64,000 nt of DNA from Aralia elata (Eukaryota; Streptophyta; Magnoliopsida; Apiales; Araliaceae): positions 63,906,365-63,970,364 of the forward strand of contig CM068388.1 in NCBI GenBank assembly GCA_034770075.1. The letters are read 5' to 3'. A model generated the notes under the pieces. That model was not told the origin of the DNA. It saw only the letters and a program-made list of their open reading frames with translations, and made no database searches. How positions within the stretch are numbered: position 1 is the stretch's first letter; each line of letters starts with the position of its first letter. This document shows, piece by piece, positions 11,170 to 23,186 of the stretch. The translations under genes and the position numbers were made by a program.

Positions 11170-11848
11170 CCTTTATTCTTTGTAGGTTATAAGTTATATA
11201 TAAGCATATACCCATTGATTATCAGATAACAATTGAGATATTAAGATGAGGATGGATGAGAATGAATCTTGAAGTGTTGTTAATATTGTAACTAATCATT
11301 GTTATTGCTTTATAAACGGAATGTGTAGGTTGTTTATTGAACGTGAATTTTAATTTATAATCTATGCACGAGGCAAGTTTCCTATCTATACTTTTTCATT
11401 GAGTAAGTTTCTTATCCTTAATCTTTTATTTCGTTCAGAGCAAATATCTTAAACCATAACTCTCTTTTATGGAAGTTCCTTAACTCTACTTTATATTGAG
11501 TAAGTTCTTTACCCTAATTCGTTCAAGTTCATGAATTCAAATGTAATATACTAATTCCTTTTTAAGTTATACTTCAATTATACAAAGTTTATTCGATCGT
11601 ATGCCGTTGAGATTTAGTCTTTAGTTCTTGAATACTCTTTTTGTTATATTATTGAACCTTGATTGACTAGCGAACCCTTATTCATTCGACTAGTCCATAG
11701 TTGATGAACGTTCTAAAATCTAGATATATTATTGAAGTAAATCCAAACCAAACTTCCTTTGGTACGGATTCTGATGTCAAACTAAGATGAACAACCCTTA
11801 TATAGGGGATTATATTTACGCGTTAGCGTTAAGATATTGTGCACATAC
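11170..11848 (+). repeat. Chromovirus LTR fragment, left part
   Basis: This is the reverse complement, with clear divergence and gaps, of about 51890-52480 in the Tekay-like LTR (shared stretches include the 'acttgcc..gcg' region near 11370 and AACAACCCTTATA near 11790). It is a plus-oriented LTR of the same family, older than the intact minus-strand one. It is cut by the copia element after GCACATAC and continues at 20605. Confidence 0.75.
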
Positions 11849-13330
11849 TGAAAGTAGTATGCACACAAACCAATCATATTTGATATGATGTAGCATATAC
11901 TTTGTAATCTTATTCGTTTGTTAAAGGCATTTTACTTTATCTACATGGTGTTGTTATATTAAATGTGATAAACCCATAGTTTTGAGCAATGCTTTTAGAA
12001 TCATGATGGTGATCATGCTAATGAGATCTAAATTCAAGATAGCTCACAAACTAAAATCGTTCCTAATCGTTGGATTACTAAAAAGGGGATTAGTGAATCC
12101 GGATAGATTAGTACATACGTTGCTTGCTCTTATGAAGAGGATGATTGATCTCATAATCATTTGTGTGGAGACACTAAAGTAAGTATGTAGGTGCTTATTA
12201 GAGAATAAGTTCACTGAACGTGGCTCGCTAAGGAATACCTAATGGAGTTTTACTCGTCTGTCAATAGGAATTCCTCTAGTGATAGTAGTACAAGTGATCC
12301 TTGGACTTGAGATCATCATAGTATCTTGTGTATGATGAGTTATACTTTGACATGTCCCTTAAGACCTTTAGGGTATATCAAAGAGTATGATTGGGTATAA
12401 TAAGTTATACATGGAGATAGGTGAATGATCAACAAAGAATCTACCACTTCTACTAAAAGGAGAGAATGTTCTATATGATTCGATAAATGACGACTTAGAA
12501 GTCTTTGGCCAAAGCAGAATGAAATTAGAAAGGAGTTTCTAATTTACATTATCAGAGTCACACCGCAAAAGAAAAATATTTATTTAAGAAGTAAATGACA
12601 TAATTGTAATAATAAGTTATGTGTATTTAATTTAGTCTATGGAGATAGAATAAATTAAATAGCTTAATATTTATTATTTAATATTTTGAAAATATTAAAT
12701 ATAAATTAATAAGAAGAGTCTTATTATTATTACAATTACTATTATTTAATTCCTAATAGGGATTGGGAATTAATTAATAGAAGTACTCTCTCATGAATTC
12801 CTAATTGGATTAGGAGTTCAATTAATTAAAGGAGTTTAATTAAAATAAAAATCCTAATCCTAAATAGTTTAGGAGGGTTCCCTATATCTATAAATAAGAG
12901 GAGTCTTATCATGATTTATGGTTAGACAATTTATACACTCTTCTATGAGAATTGGAGAGAGAGTACTTGAAATTTTTATAGAGATAGAAACTAGGGATTT
13001 GCCAACACCCATCTTCTTGAACAACTATTATTCCTTGGTGGATCACCTCTAGAGGCCAAACACTTGGGTGGCTAACGTTGATCAAATGAAGGAATTTAAT
13101 CGGTGGAATTCAAGGAGAACGCGAAGGAATTGGAGGTGAACTTGTACCTGAGGAAGCACGGTTCTACGAGGGTATAATTTCTTAATCTCTATCTCTTTCG
13201 TTTAATTGATAATTGAGCACATGGATGATCATGGTGATGGTTTGTATGAAAATTTTAAAATCTGTTTTATCGCGCTTTCGCACTATTTATGTAATTTGAT
13301 TGCATGTTCGCGCTATATACAAACCTAACA
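11849..13330 (+). repeat. 5' LTR of plus-strand copia (internal deletion)
   Basis: 1482 bp, TGAAAG...CCTAACA. It matches 18797-20599 closely but lacks the segment 19505-19823 of that copy: it joins AGAG directly to TCACACC near 12555. The minus-strand copia LTR at 59952-61735 has the segment, so the 5' LTR here suffered a deletion of about 319 bp. Confidence 0.9.
12889..12896 (+). promoter_or_regulatory. TATA box in copia LTR
   Basis: TATAAATA in the context CTATATCTATAAATAAGAGG, conserved at 20158-20165 and, inverted, at 60338-60345. It is well placed to start element transcription within the LTR; no start site can be shown from sequence alone. Confidence 0.6.
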
Positions 13331-13331
13331 G

Positions 13332-13343
13332 TGGTATCAGAGC
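13332..13343 (+). other. Primer binding site, initiator tRNA-Met
   Basis: TGGTATCAGAGC one base after the LTR end, the standard plant copia PBS complementary to the 3' end of initiator tRNA-Met. Confidence 0.92.
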
Positions 13344-13439
13344 CTAACCTTGTGCTAATTATCGATTATTATGATTCCATGTATGTATGGGTATGCGATT
13401 GGATCGATTTTCTGGGCAAAAGAAAAAAAATTCGAAGTC

Positions 13440-13565
13440 TGCTACGCGGCGCTGCCGCGCCGCTTCCAGTTCATTCAGGAGCGCGGCCGCGCCCGAACCC
13501 AGAAATTGTTTCTGGGGGTGCAGCGCGGCCGCGCTGCTCCTAGTTCATTTTGGAGCGCGGTCTCG
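13440..13565. repeat. GC-rich palindromic block in copia leader
   Basis: In an AT-rich leader, this stretch contains GCGCGGCCGCGC (13481-13492) and a perfect 18-bp palindrome GCAGCGCGGCCGCGCTGC (13520-13537), each preceded or followed by a TTCATTC/TTCATTT-type sequence, suggesting a short duplicated unit. Confidence 0.75.
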
Positions 13566-13611
13566 CCGGTCTGTAGGATTTGAAAATTTTTATTTTTGAT
13601 TTTATTTATTT

Positions 13612-14075
13612 TCAATTAAGATAAAACGTTTATTTTGAATTGGAATATAATTAAAATTAAAAGTTTTATTTGAACTTGGAATTGGATTCTAAGTTAACTA
13701 AAATAAAGGAGTTTATTCACATATAGAATAGGATTCCATGTTTCCTAGAATAAAGGAGTTTATTCACATATGGAATAGGATTTCATGTTTCCTTAAAAAT
13801 AAAGGAGTTTATTTTGATAAGGAATAGGATTTAACATATTTTATTTTTCCAAGCAATTTTAAGTTAAAAATAAAGGAATTTATTTTGAACTTGAAATTGG
13901 GTTCCATGTTAATTAAAATAAAGGAGTTTATTTTGACTTGAAATTTGATTAAAAATAAAAGGGTTTATTTTTATTCAAAATTGGATAAAATAAATAAGTT
14001 TATTAATATTTGAATTTTGATTAAAATGAGTTTATTTTTGTTTCAAAATTGGATTTCTAGTAAATTTTTAATTGC
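13612..14075 (+). repeat. Degenerate minisatellite in copia leader
   Basis: At least six spaced copies of a core close to AAATAAAGGAGTTTATT, with linkers of varying length (roughly 45-60 bp period). Neighbouring copies around 13700-13800 are the most alike. Confidence 0.65.
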
Positions 14076-14820
14076 CCATTAAATGATATCAATGCATATA
14101 TGGAATGGTTTTATTATTCATGAGATGAATGTTATTTATTGATACATATGGAGATATGTATGATAATAAATAGGGATTGATTATGGACTGCTGACCAATG
14201 TGTGATTGGATTTATTTTAGTGGATGCTTGAATGAATGGGTTTTTTTTTATAAATGGGGTATGCGTACCTCGTCTTCTCTAGTTTTTCTTGATATAAATT
14301 CTATCTCCCTCCTATGTACTTCCCCTTGACTGCTGATCAAAGTTTCTATTTATTGTAAATAGTTTATGTAATAGGTTTAGTTAGAATTACTTGAAGAATT
14401 GGAGACAAAGGAGCAAGGAGCGCTTGAAGACCCATTTGTAATGGAGCCCGGGTTTAAATGTAATAGTTATATTTAAATTTTGTTCTTGCACCATAGGTTT
14501 GACCTTTTGGTTCACTTGGTGACTCTAGTGAACCAAACTAGAATAAAAGTCCATAATCAATCCGAGTAGAATATAGTATTCTATATGTGCATGCTTACTA
14601 TGTATATATTATATATTATACAACATGCTTCGCATGTTAAATAATATGTCGCGTATTTTATATATATATATGTGCATGCGCGCTAAACAAGATGAGATAA
14701 ATAATAACAAACCCCTCAAAAGAATTATATTAAGTCTTAAGCGTTCAAAGATATTTGGAATATCGAACGTCGCCTTCTAGCATAGTAAAGCGATAGAGTA
14801 TTAAATATTTAATATGAGTT

Positions 14821-15107
14821 TGTTGTGTCACACAAGGCAAGTATTAAATATTTAAGATGTTGCTTTATCACATTTAATGCTTATACATAGACTGAACGAT
14901 GTTATTTTGTTGTGTCACACAAGGACAGTGTTTTTCTTTCGAATATATGGAAGTACTAGGTTGGACTTAACTTGAATAATTTTGATTCGGATGTGTCACA
15001 CTTGATCAAAATAATCTAAGAGGCAAATTAAAAGGAGTTACATAGTGATGTAATTGACAATAGTTGTCTACCTATTTATTTATATATCGTTTGTTGTGTC
15101 ACACAAG
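14821..15107. repeat. Four copies of palindrome TTGTGTCACACAA
   Basis: TTGTG-TCA-CACAA followed by GG occurs at about 14822, 14909 and 15093, with a shortened form ATGTGTCACACTTG at 14991. Spacing is about 82-100 bp. Each can form a 5-bp stem with a 3-base centre. Confidence 0.7.
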
Positions 15108-15311
15108 GCTATATACATTTGAAATGGGATCCTTATTCTCACTAGCAAATCTTTAATTAGATTTGCCGAACTGTATATGAGGGTAATATAGTTTGATGAA
15201 AATAGTGGGAGATACCAATTTAAAATAAAGACCTAATTTATTTTGGTAATTAATTAAATGAATGTATGCTAAAATGTTGTTAAATTACAAATTCATTTAC
15301 AGAATTTTACA

Positions 15312-15930
15312 ATGTCTAATTTACTATCACTGTGGAGCATATTAGATGCTAATTAACCAGGACCAAATTAAAAGGACTGGTTAAAGAATTTGAGAATAGT
15401 TCTCGAGGCTGAAAAGCTATCTTATGTCCTTAATATGCATATCCCTGCAATGGTTGCAGACGATGCCTCTGAGGAAGAGATTGCTACTTTTAGAAAGTGG
15501 CAAGATGATGCACAGTTGGCTCAATGTATCATGCTCGCATCCATGAGTAACGAGCTTCAGCGTCAGCATGAAACTATGGATGCTCCTACTGTACTCCGGC
15601 ACCTTCAAGGAGTTGAATGGTGAGGAAAGTAGGACTATTAGATATCAGATATCTAAGGAGCTCTTCATCTTGAATGACCGATGGCACTACAGTACAGACA
15701 AATGTCCTAAAATGATCAATCTGATTGAACAATTGGGACAACCGGTTTTAATGGATGGAGAGTTGATCCAAGATTTGGTCTTGCAATCACTTTTGGACTC
15801 TTTCTCACAAATTATTGTGAATTTCCACATGAACAAGATATATGTCAGCCTGCCTGAGTTGCTTAAACATGTTGAAAACTGTAAAGAGTCATTTTCCAAC
15901 CAAGAAAGACCAAGTCTTACTAGTAGATGA
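15312..15930 (+). pseudogene. Copia gag remnant
   Basis: Starts MSNLLSLWSILDAN at 15312 and shows the copia Gag (UBN2-type) pattern: KDWLKNLRIVLEAEKLSYVLNMHIP, then in a shifted frame from about 15610 the helix-rich second half (LMDGELIQDLVLQSLLDSF). In-frame stops interrupt the first 40 codons and a frameshift occurs near 15610. The zinc knuckle expected near 16060 (the readable CNKPGYWKGN-type stretch) is degraded. Not functional. Confidence 0.75.
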
Positions 15931-18785
15931 TTCTTCCAAGAAGCGGAAGAGGGCCAAAGGATCTTCTTAAAAGAAGAACAATTCAAAGAAGGTAAATGAA
16001 AAGGCAAAAACAAATGACATTAAGAACAAGACTGATGCAAATAGCAAAGGAGTTTGCTTCCACTGCAATAAGCCTGGATACTGGAAAGGAAAACTGTAAG
16101 GAGAATCTTACAGAGGCTAACCAGAAGAAGCTTAGTGAAGCTTCGGTTACAGATATAAGTTTGTTCATGATTAAAAATAAATCTTTCTATAAGTCAAGGT
16201 TCTACTTGGGTATTGGATACCAGCTATAGTTCTCACGTATGCAATCCAATGCAGAGACTAAGCAGAAGTAAAAAGCTAAACAAAGAGTAAGTAATCTTAT
16301 GTGTGGGAATGGAGCAAAGGTTGCTACATTAATCATAGGAACTTATAGTTTAGCGTGGCCTACGGGCAAGTCTATTAAGTTAATAAGTTGTTATTATGTT
16401 CCAGTTCTCTTTAGAAACATTATTACTTCCGTTGTTGGACAAGGAAGGTTCTGGTATTATATTTAAGAACAATTGTTGTTCTATTTATAAAGATAATGTT
16501 TTGTTTGAAACTGGAAGATCACTTGATAGACTTTGTATACTTGACTTACATAAAAAATAATTTTGCAAATTGAACAAACTAGTAAAAGAAAAAAGAGATG
16601 GTCATTCAAAGAGTTGAATGTGTGTATTTGATAAAATACAAGTCTGAATCATTTAAAATGTTCAAAGAATTCAGAAGTGAAACAAATTGACAAAGTATTA
16701 AGATTTTTTTGATCAGATCGAAGAAAGAATACTTGTGCAATGAGTTTCTAGATCATCTCAAAATGGTATTTTCTCATAATGGAAACCTCCTGATACACAA
16801 TAATTGATGTATCTAAAAGGAGAAATTGTACCTTGTTGGACATGGTGCAGTCCATAATGATTTTTACCGACATTCTAGTATCCATCTGGGGCTATGCCCT
16901 AAAAACGACTGCATATCTACAAAATAAGGTAACCTCAAAATCCGGCCCAAAGACTCCATACAAGTTATGGATAGGGAGGATTCCTAGTCTTAAGTATGCT
17001 AAAATAAGGGGTTGTCCAGCTTATGTGAAAAAAGTTTCAAAGATAAGTTTGGGACAAAAATATGACAAGTGCAGATTTGTGGGATATCCTAAAGAAAGTT
17101 TAGGGTATTATAATCTTACATGCTGCCTTCTTAGATAAAGGTGTTTATCATTGAAGGAGCTAGTGGGAGGCTAATAGATCTTAAAGGAGTTTAAGAACCA
17201 CAAAACACTTTAAGTCAAACCGAGGAACCTGTAGATAGACCTATTGTACCACAACCGAATCATAAATCTGGAAGAGTACCGAAGATACCTAGAAGGTATG
17301 GATTCATCATAGGGATGATGATGAGGTACACATCATAGAGGATGATGATCCAGTTATATATGATGAGGCCATGAGTAGTAGACACTCAGAGAAATGGCTA
17401 GAAGCCATGAAATCCGAAATGGACTCCATGTAAGAGAACCAAGTATAGACTCTGGTTACTCCACAAAAGGGCATAGTACCCAGAGTGTGAATATGGGTCT
17501 TTTAAGAGAAAGACTGGGGCAAATGGCAAGGTGGAGACCTATAAGACCAGACCTGTTTAAAAGGTTTTTCAAGTCAAGGAGTTGACTGTGATAAAACCTT
17601 ATTACCGGGTAATGCTCAAGTCCATTTGGATTTTACTTGCGATTGCAGCTTATTACGAAATCTGGAAAAATGGATGTGGAGATGTCCTTCCTCAATGAAG
17701 ACTTGAGGAGAATGTATGTATGATACAGCTAGAGGAATTTGTTTCAAAGGTTGAAGCAAATCGTGTTTTAAGCTACAATGATCCATTTATGGATTGAAGC
17801 AAGCTTCTCAAAGATGGAACATTCATTTTTGATGAGACAATCAAAAGAGTTTGATTTTATCAAAAACGAGAATGAACCTAGTGTGTACAAAAGGGTCAGT
17901 GGGAGCACTGTGACATTCCTAGTATTATATGTTGATATACTACTGACAAGGAATAATACACCAATGCTACAATCAGTAAAGATAAAATTGTCTAAACATT
18001 CCTCCATGAATGACTTGGGAGGAGCATCCTATAAATTGGGGATACAAATCTATATAGATAGATTTAAAAGGATGCTTGGCTTGACCCAATTAATGTATAT
18101 TCATTCGATGCTAAAGGCGTTTAGCATGACAAACTCCAAGAGAGGTCTCATGATGATGAGCCATGGAGTGTATCTCTCTAAAATTGTCCCCAAATGAAAG
18201 AGAGATCGCATGAGTTACTATCATGTATGCAATGAATATACTAGGCCTGATGTTGATCAGACATATTCTAGAGAAGATCACTGTAAGACAGTGATAAACA
18301 TCTTTAAGTACTTAACCGGTATTGAAGATGTAATCATAATTCATGGTAGGTCCGAATTAAAACAAGAGGGCTAAACAGACTCAAGTTTTTCAGACTGACC
18401 AAGACGATAACAAATCCACTTTAAGGTAAGTCGTTACCTTGAAAGGTGGTGCAGTGAATTGGAAAAGTTTCAAACAGCAAAGAGTTGCTGGTTTAGTGAC
18501 AAAGACAAAGTATATAGCTGTAAATGAAGATGCAAGTTGATTGTTTGGATGAAAAGTTTATTATAGAACTAGGAATAGTTCTTAAGTCTAATCTTGGATT
18601 CAAATATGTGTTGCGGCACTTTCATTTGATTAGTGGAATCATTGAAAGAGGAGAAGTCACTATAGAGATAGTGGACACTCAAGAACAACATTGCATATCC
18701 ATTTACTGAAGCTTTATCCAAACAGCAGGATGATCGTCACTTAGAGAAGAAGGGTATTAGATATCATGACGATTGGCTTTAGTGC
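15931..18785 (+). pseudogene. Copia pol remnant (integrase, RT, RNase H)
   Basis: Only pieces can be read. Integrase C-terminus and linker at 16833-17138 (FTDILVSIWGYALKTTAYLQNKV, then GCPAYVKK and GYPKESLGYY); RT at about 17390-18200; RNase H at about 18240-18780 (ending RHLEKKGIRYHDD-like just before the PPT). The RT active site, usually YVDDILL, reads YVDILL at 17928-17945: one catalytic Asp codon is missing. Stops and frameshifts are frequent throughout, more than in the minus-strand copy at 61756-64000, so this is the older or faster-decayed copy. Confidence 0.8.
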
Positions 18786-18796
18786 AAGTGGGAGAT
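18786..18796 (+). other. Polypurine tract of copia
   Basis: AAGTGGGAGAT directly before the 3' LTR; it would prime plus-strand DNA synthesis. The same tract flanks the minus-strand family member at 61736-61746. Confidence 0.85.
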
Positions 18797-20599
18797 TGAA
18801 AGTAGTATGCACACAAGCCAATCATATTTGATACGATGTAGCATATACTTTGTAATCTTATTCGTTTGTTAAAGGCATTTTACTTTATCTACATGGTGTT
18901 GTTATATTAAATGTGATAAACCCATAGTTTTGAGCAATGCTTTTAGAATCATGATGGTGATCATGCTAATGAGATCTAAATTCAAGATAGCTCACAAACT
19001 AAAATCGTTCCTAATCGTTGGATTACTAAAAAGGGGATTAGTGAATCCGGATAGATTAGTACATACGTTGTTTGCTCTTATGAAGAGGATGATTGATCTC
19101 ATAATCATTTGTGTGGAGACACTAAAGTAAGTATGTAGGTGCTTATTAGAGAATAAGTTCACTGAACGTGGCTCGCTAAGGAATACCTAATGGAGTTTTA
19201 CTCGTCTGTCAAAAGGAATCCTCTAGTGATAGTAGTACAAGTGATCCTTGGACTTGAGATCATCATAGTATCTTGTGTATGATGAGTTATACTTTGACAT
19301 GTCCCTTAAGACCTTTCGGGTATATCAAAGGGTATGATTGGGTATAATAAGTTATACATGGAAATAGGTGAATGATCAACAAAGAATCTACCACTTCTAG
19401 TAAAAGGAGAGAATGTTCTATGTGATTCGATAAATGACGACTTAGAAGTCTTTGGCCAAAGCAGAATGAAATTAGAAAGGAGTTTCTAATTTACATTATC
19501 AGAGTTGTGCATTTGAGAATCGAAATACATATAATTAAATAAATAAGACTTGACAGTAATTTCATGTCTTATATTTAATTGGGACATTGTATGGTAGAAG
19601 GATTGAATTGTACGGTAACTATTCACTGAAAGGTTCTTTTGTGATTAATGTTGAAATCTATATTATCTGGAAAGTCGTTGATCGCTAAGGGGGCTTACCC
19701 TTATTGTAGAATAAATATTATTTATTTAAATGAATTAAATAGTTTAATTTATTTATTTAAATAAGATTAGAATTGTTCTAATTGATTTATTCACAACCGG
19801 TTTAATATGGAGAACCTAAAGGGTCACACCGCAAAAGAAAAATATTTATTTAAGAAGTAAATGGCATAATTGTAATAATAAGTTAAGTGTATTTAATTTA
19901 GTCTATGGAGATAGAATAAATTAAATAGCTTAATATTTATTATTTAATATTTTGAAAATATTAAATATAAATTAATAAGAAGAGTCTTATTATTATTATT
20001 ACAATTACTATTATTTAATTCCTAATAGGGATTGAGAATTAATTAATAGAAGTACTCTCTCATGAATTCCTAATTGGATTAGGAGTTCAATTAATTAAAG
20101 GAGTTTAATTAAAATAAAAATCCTAATCCTAAATAGTTTAGGAGGGTTCCCTATATCTATAAATAAGAGGAGTCTTATCATGATTTATGGTTAGACAATT
20201 TACACACTCTTCTATGAGAATTGGAGAGAGAGTACTTGAAATTTCTATAGAGATAGAAACTAGGGTTTTGCCAACACCCATCTTCTTGAACAACTATTAT
20301 TCCTTGGTGGATCACCTCTAGAGGCCAAACACTTGGGTGGCTAACGTTGATCAAAGGAAGGAATTTAATCGGTGGAATTCTAGGAGAACGCGAAGGAATT
20401 GGAGGTGAACTTGTACCCGAGGAAGCACGGTTCTACGAGGGTATAATTTCTTAATCTCTATCTCTTTCGTTTAATTGATAATTGAGCACATGGATGATCA
20501 TGGTGATGGTTTGTATGAAAATTTTAAAATCTGTTTTATCGCGCTTGCGCACTATTTATGTAATTTGATTGCATGTTCGCGCTATATACAAACCTAACA
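18797..20599 (+). repeat. 3' LTR of plus-strand copia
   Basis: 1803 bp, TGAAAG...CCTAACA, full length for the family. From 20103 to its end it also forms the start of the tandemly duplicated segment and therefore recurs at 35456-35953. Confidence 0.92.
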
Positions 20600-20604
20600 G
20601 ATAC

Positions 20605-20638
20605 ATGGTACAAATGGTTGATCCCCCTGAGTACGACA
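20605..20638 (+). repeat. Chromovirus LTR fragment, right part
   Basis: Continues the fragment broken by the copia element (GGTACAAATGGTTGATCCCC matches, inverted, the sequence near 51875). It is itself cut by the gypsy B LTR at 20639; the last five bases CGACA would be that element's target-site duplication. Confidence 0.65.
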
Positions 20639-22710
20639 TGTAATATCCCAGATATTCCAGAAATTTAAAATAAGAATTTAATAAATAAAATTCTTATTAA
20701 CGGATGAAGTAGATTTGGACATATATGTATATATGTATTTCATATAATGTGAAGCATGTGATTTTGTGTAATGGACTAAATGTGTATATATAGATGTGAA
20801 AGATATACATATATTGGAAAAATAAGATTTAATAGTTAATTAAATCACGAAAGAAAATGGATGAAATTATCTAATTAATATTAATTAATTGAGATTAAAT
20901 TAAAATTATATTATTAAATAATATAATTTGAATATTGAGCCTTAGATGATAATAGAATTATTATGAACTAAATTTTTATATATGAGTTAATTAATTTACT
21001 TAGTTAAAATTAGTGAATTAATGTATGTACTTTGTTCTAATAAAATAAAATTTATATGGATAATATTTTGTGTAAGTATGATAAGTAAATAAATATATGT
21101 GATATATATTTATTTGCTAGTATGTGTGTTATGTATTTGCTAGTAAAAATTAATCTAGGTTGCAAGCCCAATCTATAATATAGTTGTGGAGAATTAAGTT
21201 GGCCCAAATTTTGGTCTAACTTTATATAAGAAAAGTCCAAAGAATTATAGTGTCAAGCCCAATTTTAAAGAATTAGGATGGCCTAAGTTATTTAATTAAA
21301 AACTTTTGACAAGTCCAATGAAGAAGCCCAATGAGAATTTAATTTAGTAGCCCAAAATAATGGGACATGTGTTAGTAGAATAACTATGGTTAGGAACTAA
21401 CCATGTTTGAGGTAAATGTAAGAAATTGTGAAAAATGATTATATTATCCAAGAGAAAGTGATTAATGACTCATGTGTCCTAAGAAGGAAATTGCTAGGAA
21501 GTTTCCTAGTAATTGGGGAATGACTATTTTGTCCCAAAAGAAAAGTATTAATGACCATGGTATCCTTGTAAGAAATTTCGAGGAAATTTTCTAATAACAA
21601 AGGAAAGACTATTTTGTCCTTAGAGAAAATTATTAAAGACCATTGTGTCCTAAGAGGAAATTGTTAGGAAGTTTCCTAGTAATGGGGGAATGACAATTTT
21701 ATCCTTGAAAAAAATTGCTTATGACCATTGTGTCCTAGGAGAAAATTTCTAGGAAATTTCTTTGAGATGTTTTAAAGACCATTATGCCCTTTCCTAGTAA
21801 TGGCTGATGACCATTTTGCCCTTGATGTTGGTTAAATGATTAAGCTTAATTAGACAAATTTTTAACACTTCATCTTCCAGTTTTCACACTCTCACCCGAC
21901 CAAATAGAGAGAGAAGAAGAGGGAGAAGGCTGCCATTAATGGAGAAAAAGGAGAGAAGAGAAGAAAATGAAAGAGGTCTTTCATAAGAGATTAAATTAGA
22001 TTGTGTAGCAGTAATCGACGGACAAGGCAAGTTCCTAACCCTAAACTTCTTATGATTATTGCAAGTTTCCTAACTCAAACTTGAGTTAATATTTTCAAGC
22101 ATGCTAGTGGTTTAATTATTGTCAATTATTCCACATCAATGAAATTTATTGTTTAATCGCACTTAGTGCAAGTTGCATATGTTTACTTGGTATGAAAGAC
22201 TGATCACCTTGATTACCAAATTTGTTCATGGTCATTGCTAGCCACTCAGCGTTATTCATTCAGTTATTCAGTTATTGAAATTTGATTATCGTTCTTTCAC
22301 AATTATTATATATTGTTGAAAATTCAAAAGCCTATTCTTTTTCAATCATGATATATATTTCTTATATTTAAACTTGCTAAGCAAAGTAGTTGTTCACTCT
22401 TGCTATATCATGATAATATTTCAGTTAAGCTCGAGTGCTTCAGGAAGGACAAAGATAAGAGAAAAAGTTCAAGAGTAACTTAATAGGCGTCAACTATTAT
22501 GTTATCTTATGAAAATGATTATGTAAACCTTTTGAATTATTAAGTTAAGTATTGAGTTAAGGTTGTAGATCTTGGAAAATATTGTAGAATCATTTGAAAT
22601 AAATAATGTATATTTATATATTCCGCGTTAATTGTATAATGTCTGGGAAGATGATGTATCGTGACGCACCAGGTTCAAGGTTCAAGGGACCCAAATTTGA
22701 GGGCGTCACA
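20639..22710 (+). repeat. 5' LTR of gypsy B
   Basis: 2072 bp from TGTAATATCCCAG to GGCGTCACA. The boundary is supported at the right by the PBS and at the left by the break from chromovirus LTR homology. It contains four tandem units of about 86 bp (21464-21806). An almost identical copy at 35993-38065 is due to the tandem duplication and is not the 3' LTR. Confidence 0.82.
21464..21806 (+). repeat. Four 86-bp tandem repeats in gypsy B LTR
   Basis: Units start near 21464, 21550, 21635 and 21721, each opening with AATGAC/AAGACC-like sequence plus TGTCCT and containing an inverted repeat such as CTAGGAA-GT-TTCCTAG. Divergence between units is considerable. The copy in unit B begins near 36818. 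Confidence 0.75.
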
Positions 22711-22713
22711 GGT

Positions 22714-22725
22714 TGGTATCAGAGC
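22714..22725 (+). other. Primer binding site, tRNA-Met (gypsy B)
   Basis: TGGTATCAGAGC three bases after the LTR end; the same site recurs in unit B at 38069-38080. Confidence 0.85.
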
Positions 22726-23186
22726 TGATATGTTATAAACCTTAGGTAGGAGTACCTTAGGCTATAACCATAGAGATGATGATAAGAAAAAAACTCAAAT
22801 CAAGTTTAAGTGCTAAGAGACGAATTTAAGAAATTCATTATTTAGATTAGAAGAAGATAAAGAAGATTCAAAGAAGAATCTTAAAGAGTTATAAAAATAA
22901 GAATCTGGAGTTACCCGACTCTAATAATAAAGATGATGAGTAATGATGAATAGTTAAAGTCTATAAGACTAAAAGCATAAAATAAATCATAATATAAGAT
23001 GATTAAAGGGAAAGATAAGAAGGTCGTAAAACAAAACGATCATGAGATAGAAAACAATCTTAATATAATACGATTATAAGAAAATATTACAAGTGATCTG
23101 ATTAAGACAGGGAATGATAAATGATCAATCGAATGATTAAAACTTTATAGCAGAATTGTTGTACGAAAAAGGTACTAGAGGATAGT
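22726..23186 (+). other. Gypsy B leader, first part
   Basis: Purine-rich, AT-rich untranslated leader. Its start (CCTTAGGTAGGAGTACCTTAGG) resembles the leader next to the PBS of the minus-strand Tekay-like element. It ends in ATAGT (23182-23186), the left target-site duplication of Athila. No ORF. Confidence 0.65.

Larger units (their letters stand above)
13345..15311 (+). other. Long untranslated copia leader
   Basis: Nearly 2 kb between PBS and gag with no supportable gene. It holds three kinds of structure annotated separately: a GC-rich palindrome block (13440-13565), degenerate tandem repeats around AAATAAAGGAGTTTATT (13612-14075) and four short palindromes TTGTGTCACACAA (14821-15107). 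Confidence 0.7.
11849..20599 (+). mobile_element. Ty1/copia retrotransposon, degenerate
   Basis: Plus-strand element with two LTRs (11849-13330 and 18797-20599), tRNA-Met PBS, a leader of about 2 kb, and decayed gag-pol. It sits inside the chromovirus LTR fragment; the flanks CATAC (11844-11848) and GATAC (20600-20604) are a target-site duplication with one mismatch, and the undisturbed LTR near 51890 confirms the original target (GCACATACATGGTAC on its minus strand). Domain order gag, integrase, RT, RNase H is copia type. Its 3' LTR lost nothing, whereas the 5' LTR lacks about 319 bp. A second, minus-strand member of the same family begins at 59952. Confidence 0.92.

Noticed and set aside
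11982..12182. 66-codon ORF repeated at 18930-19130
   Set aside because: Both are copies of the same copia LTR segment; the ORF has no known domain and is read from untranslated U3 sequence.
13304..13599. Three overlapping 70-79-codon ORFs
   Set aside because: Overlapping readings of the GC-rich palindrome block in the copia leader; the first starts inside the LTR end and PBS.
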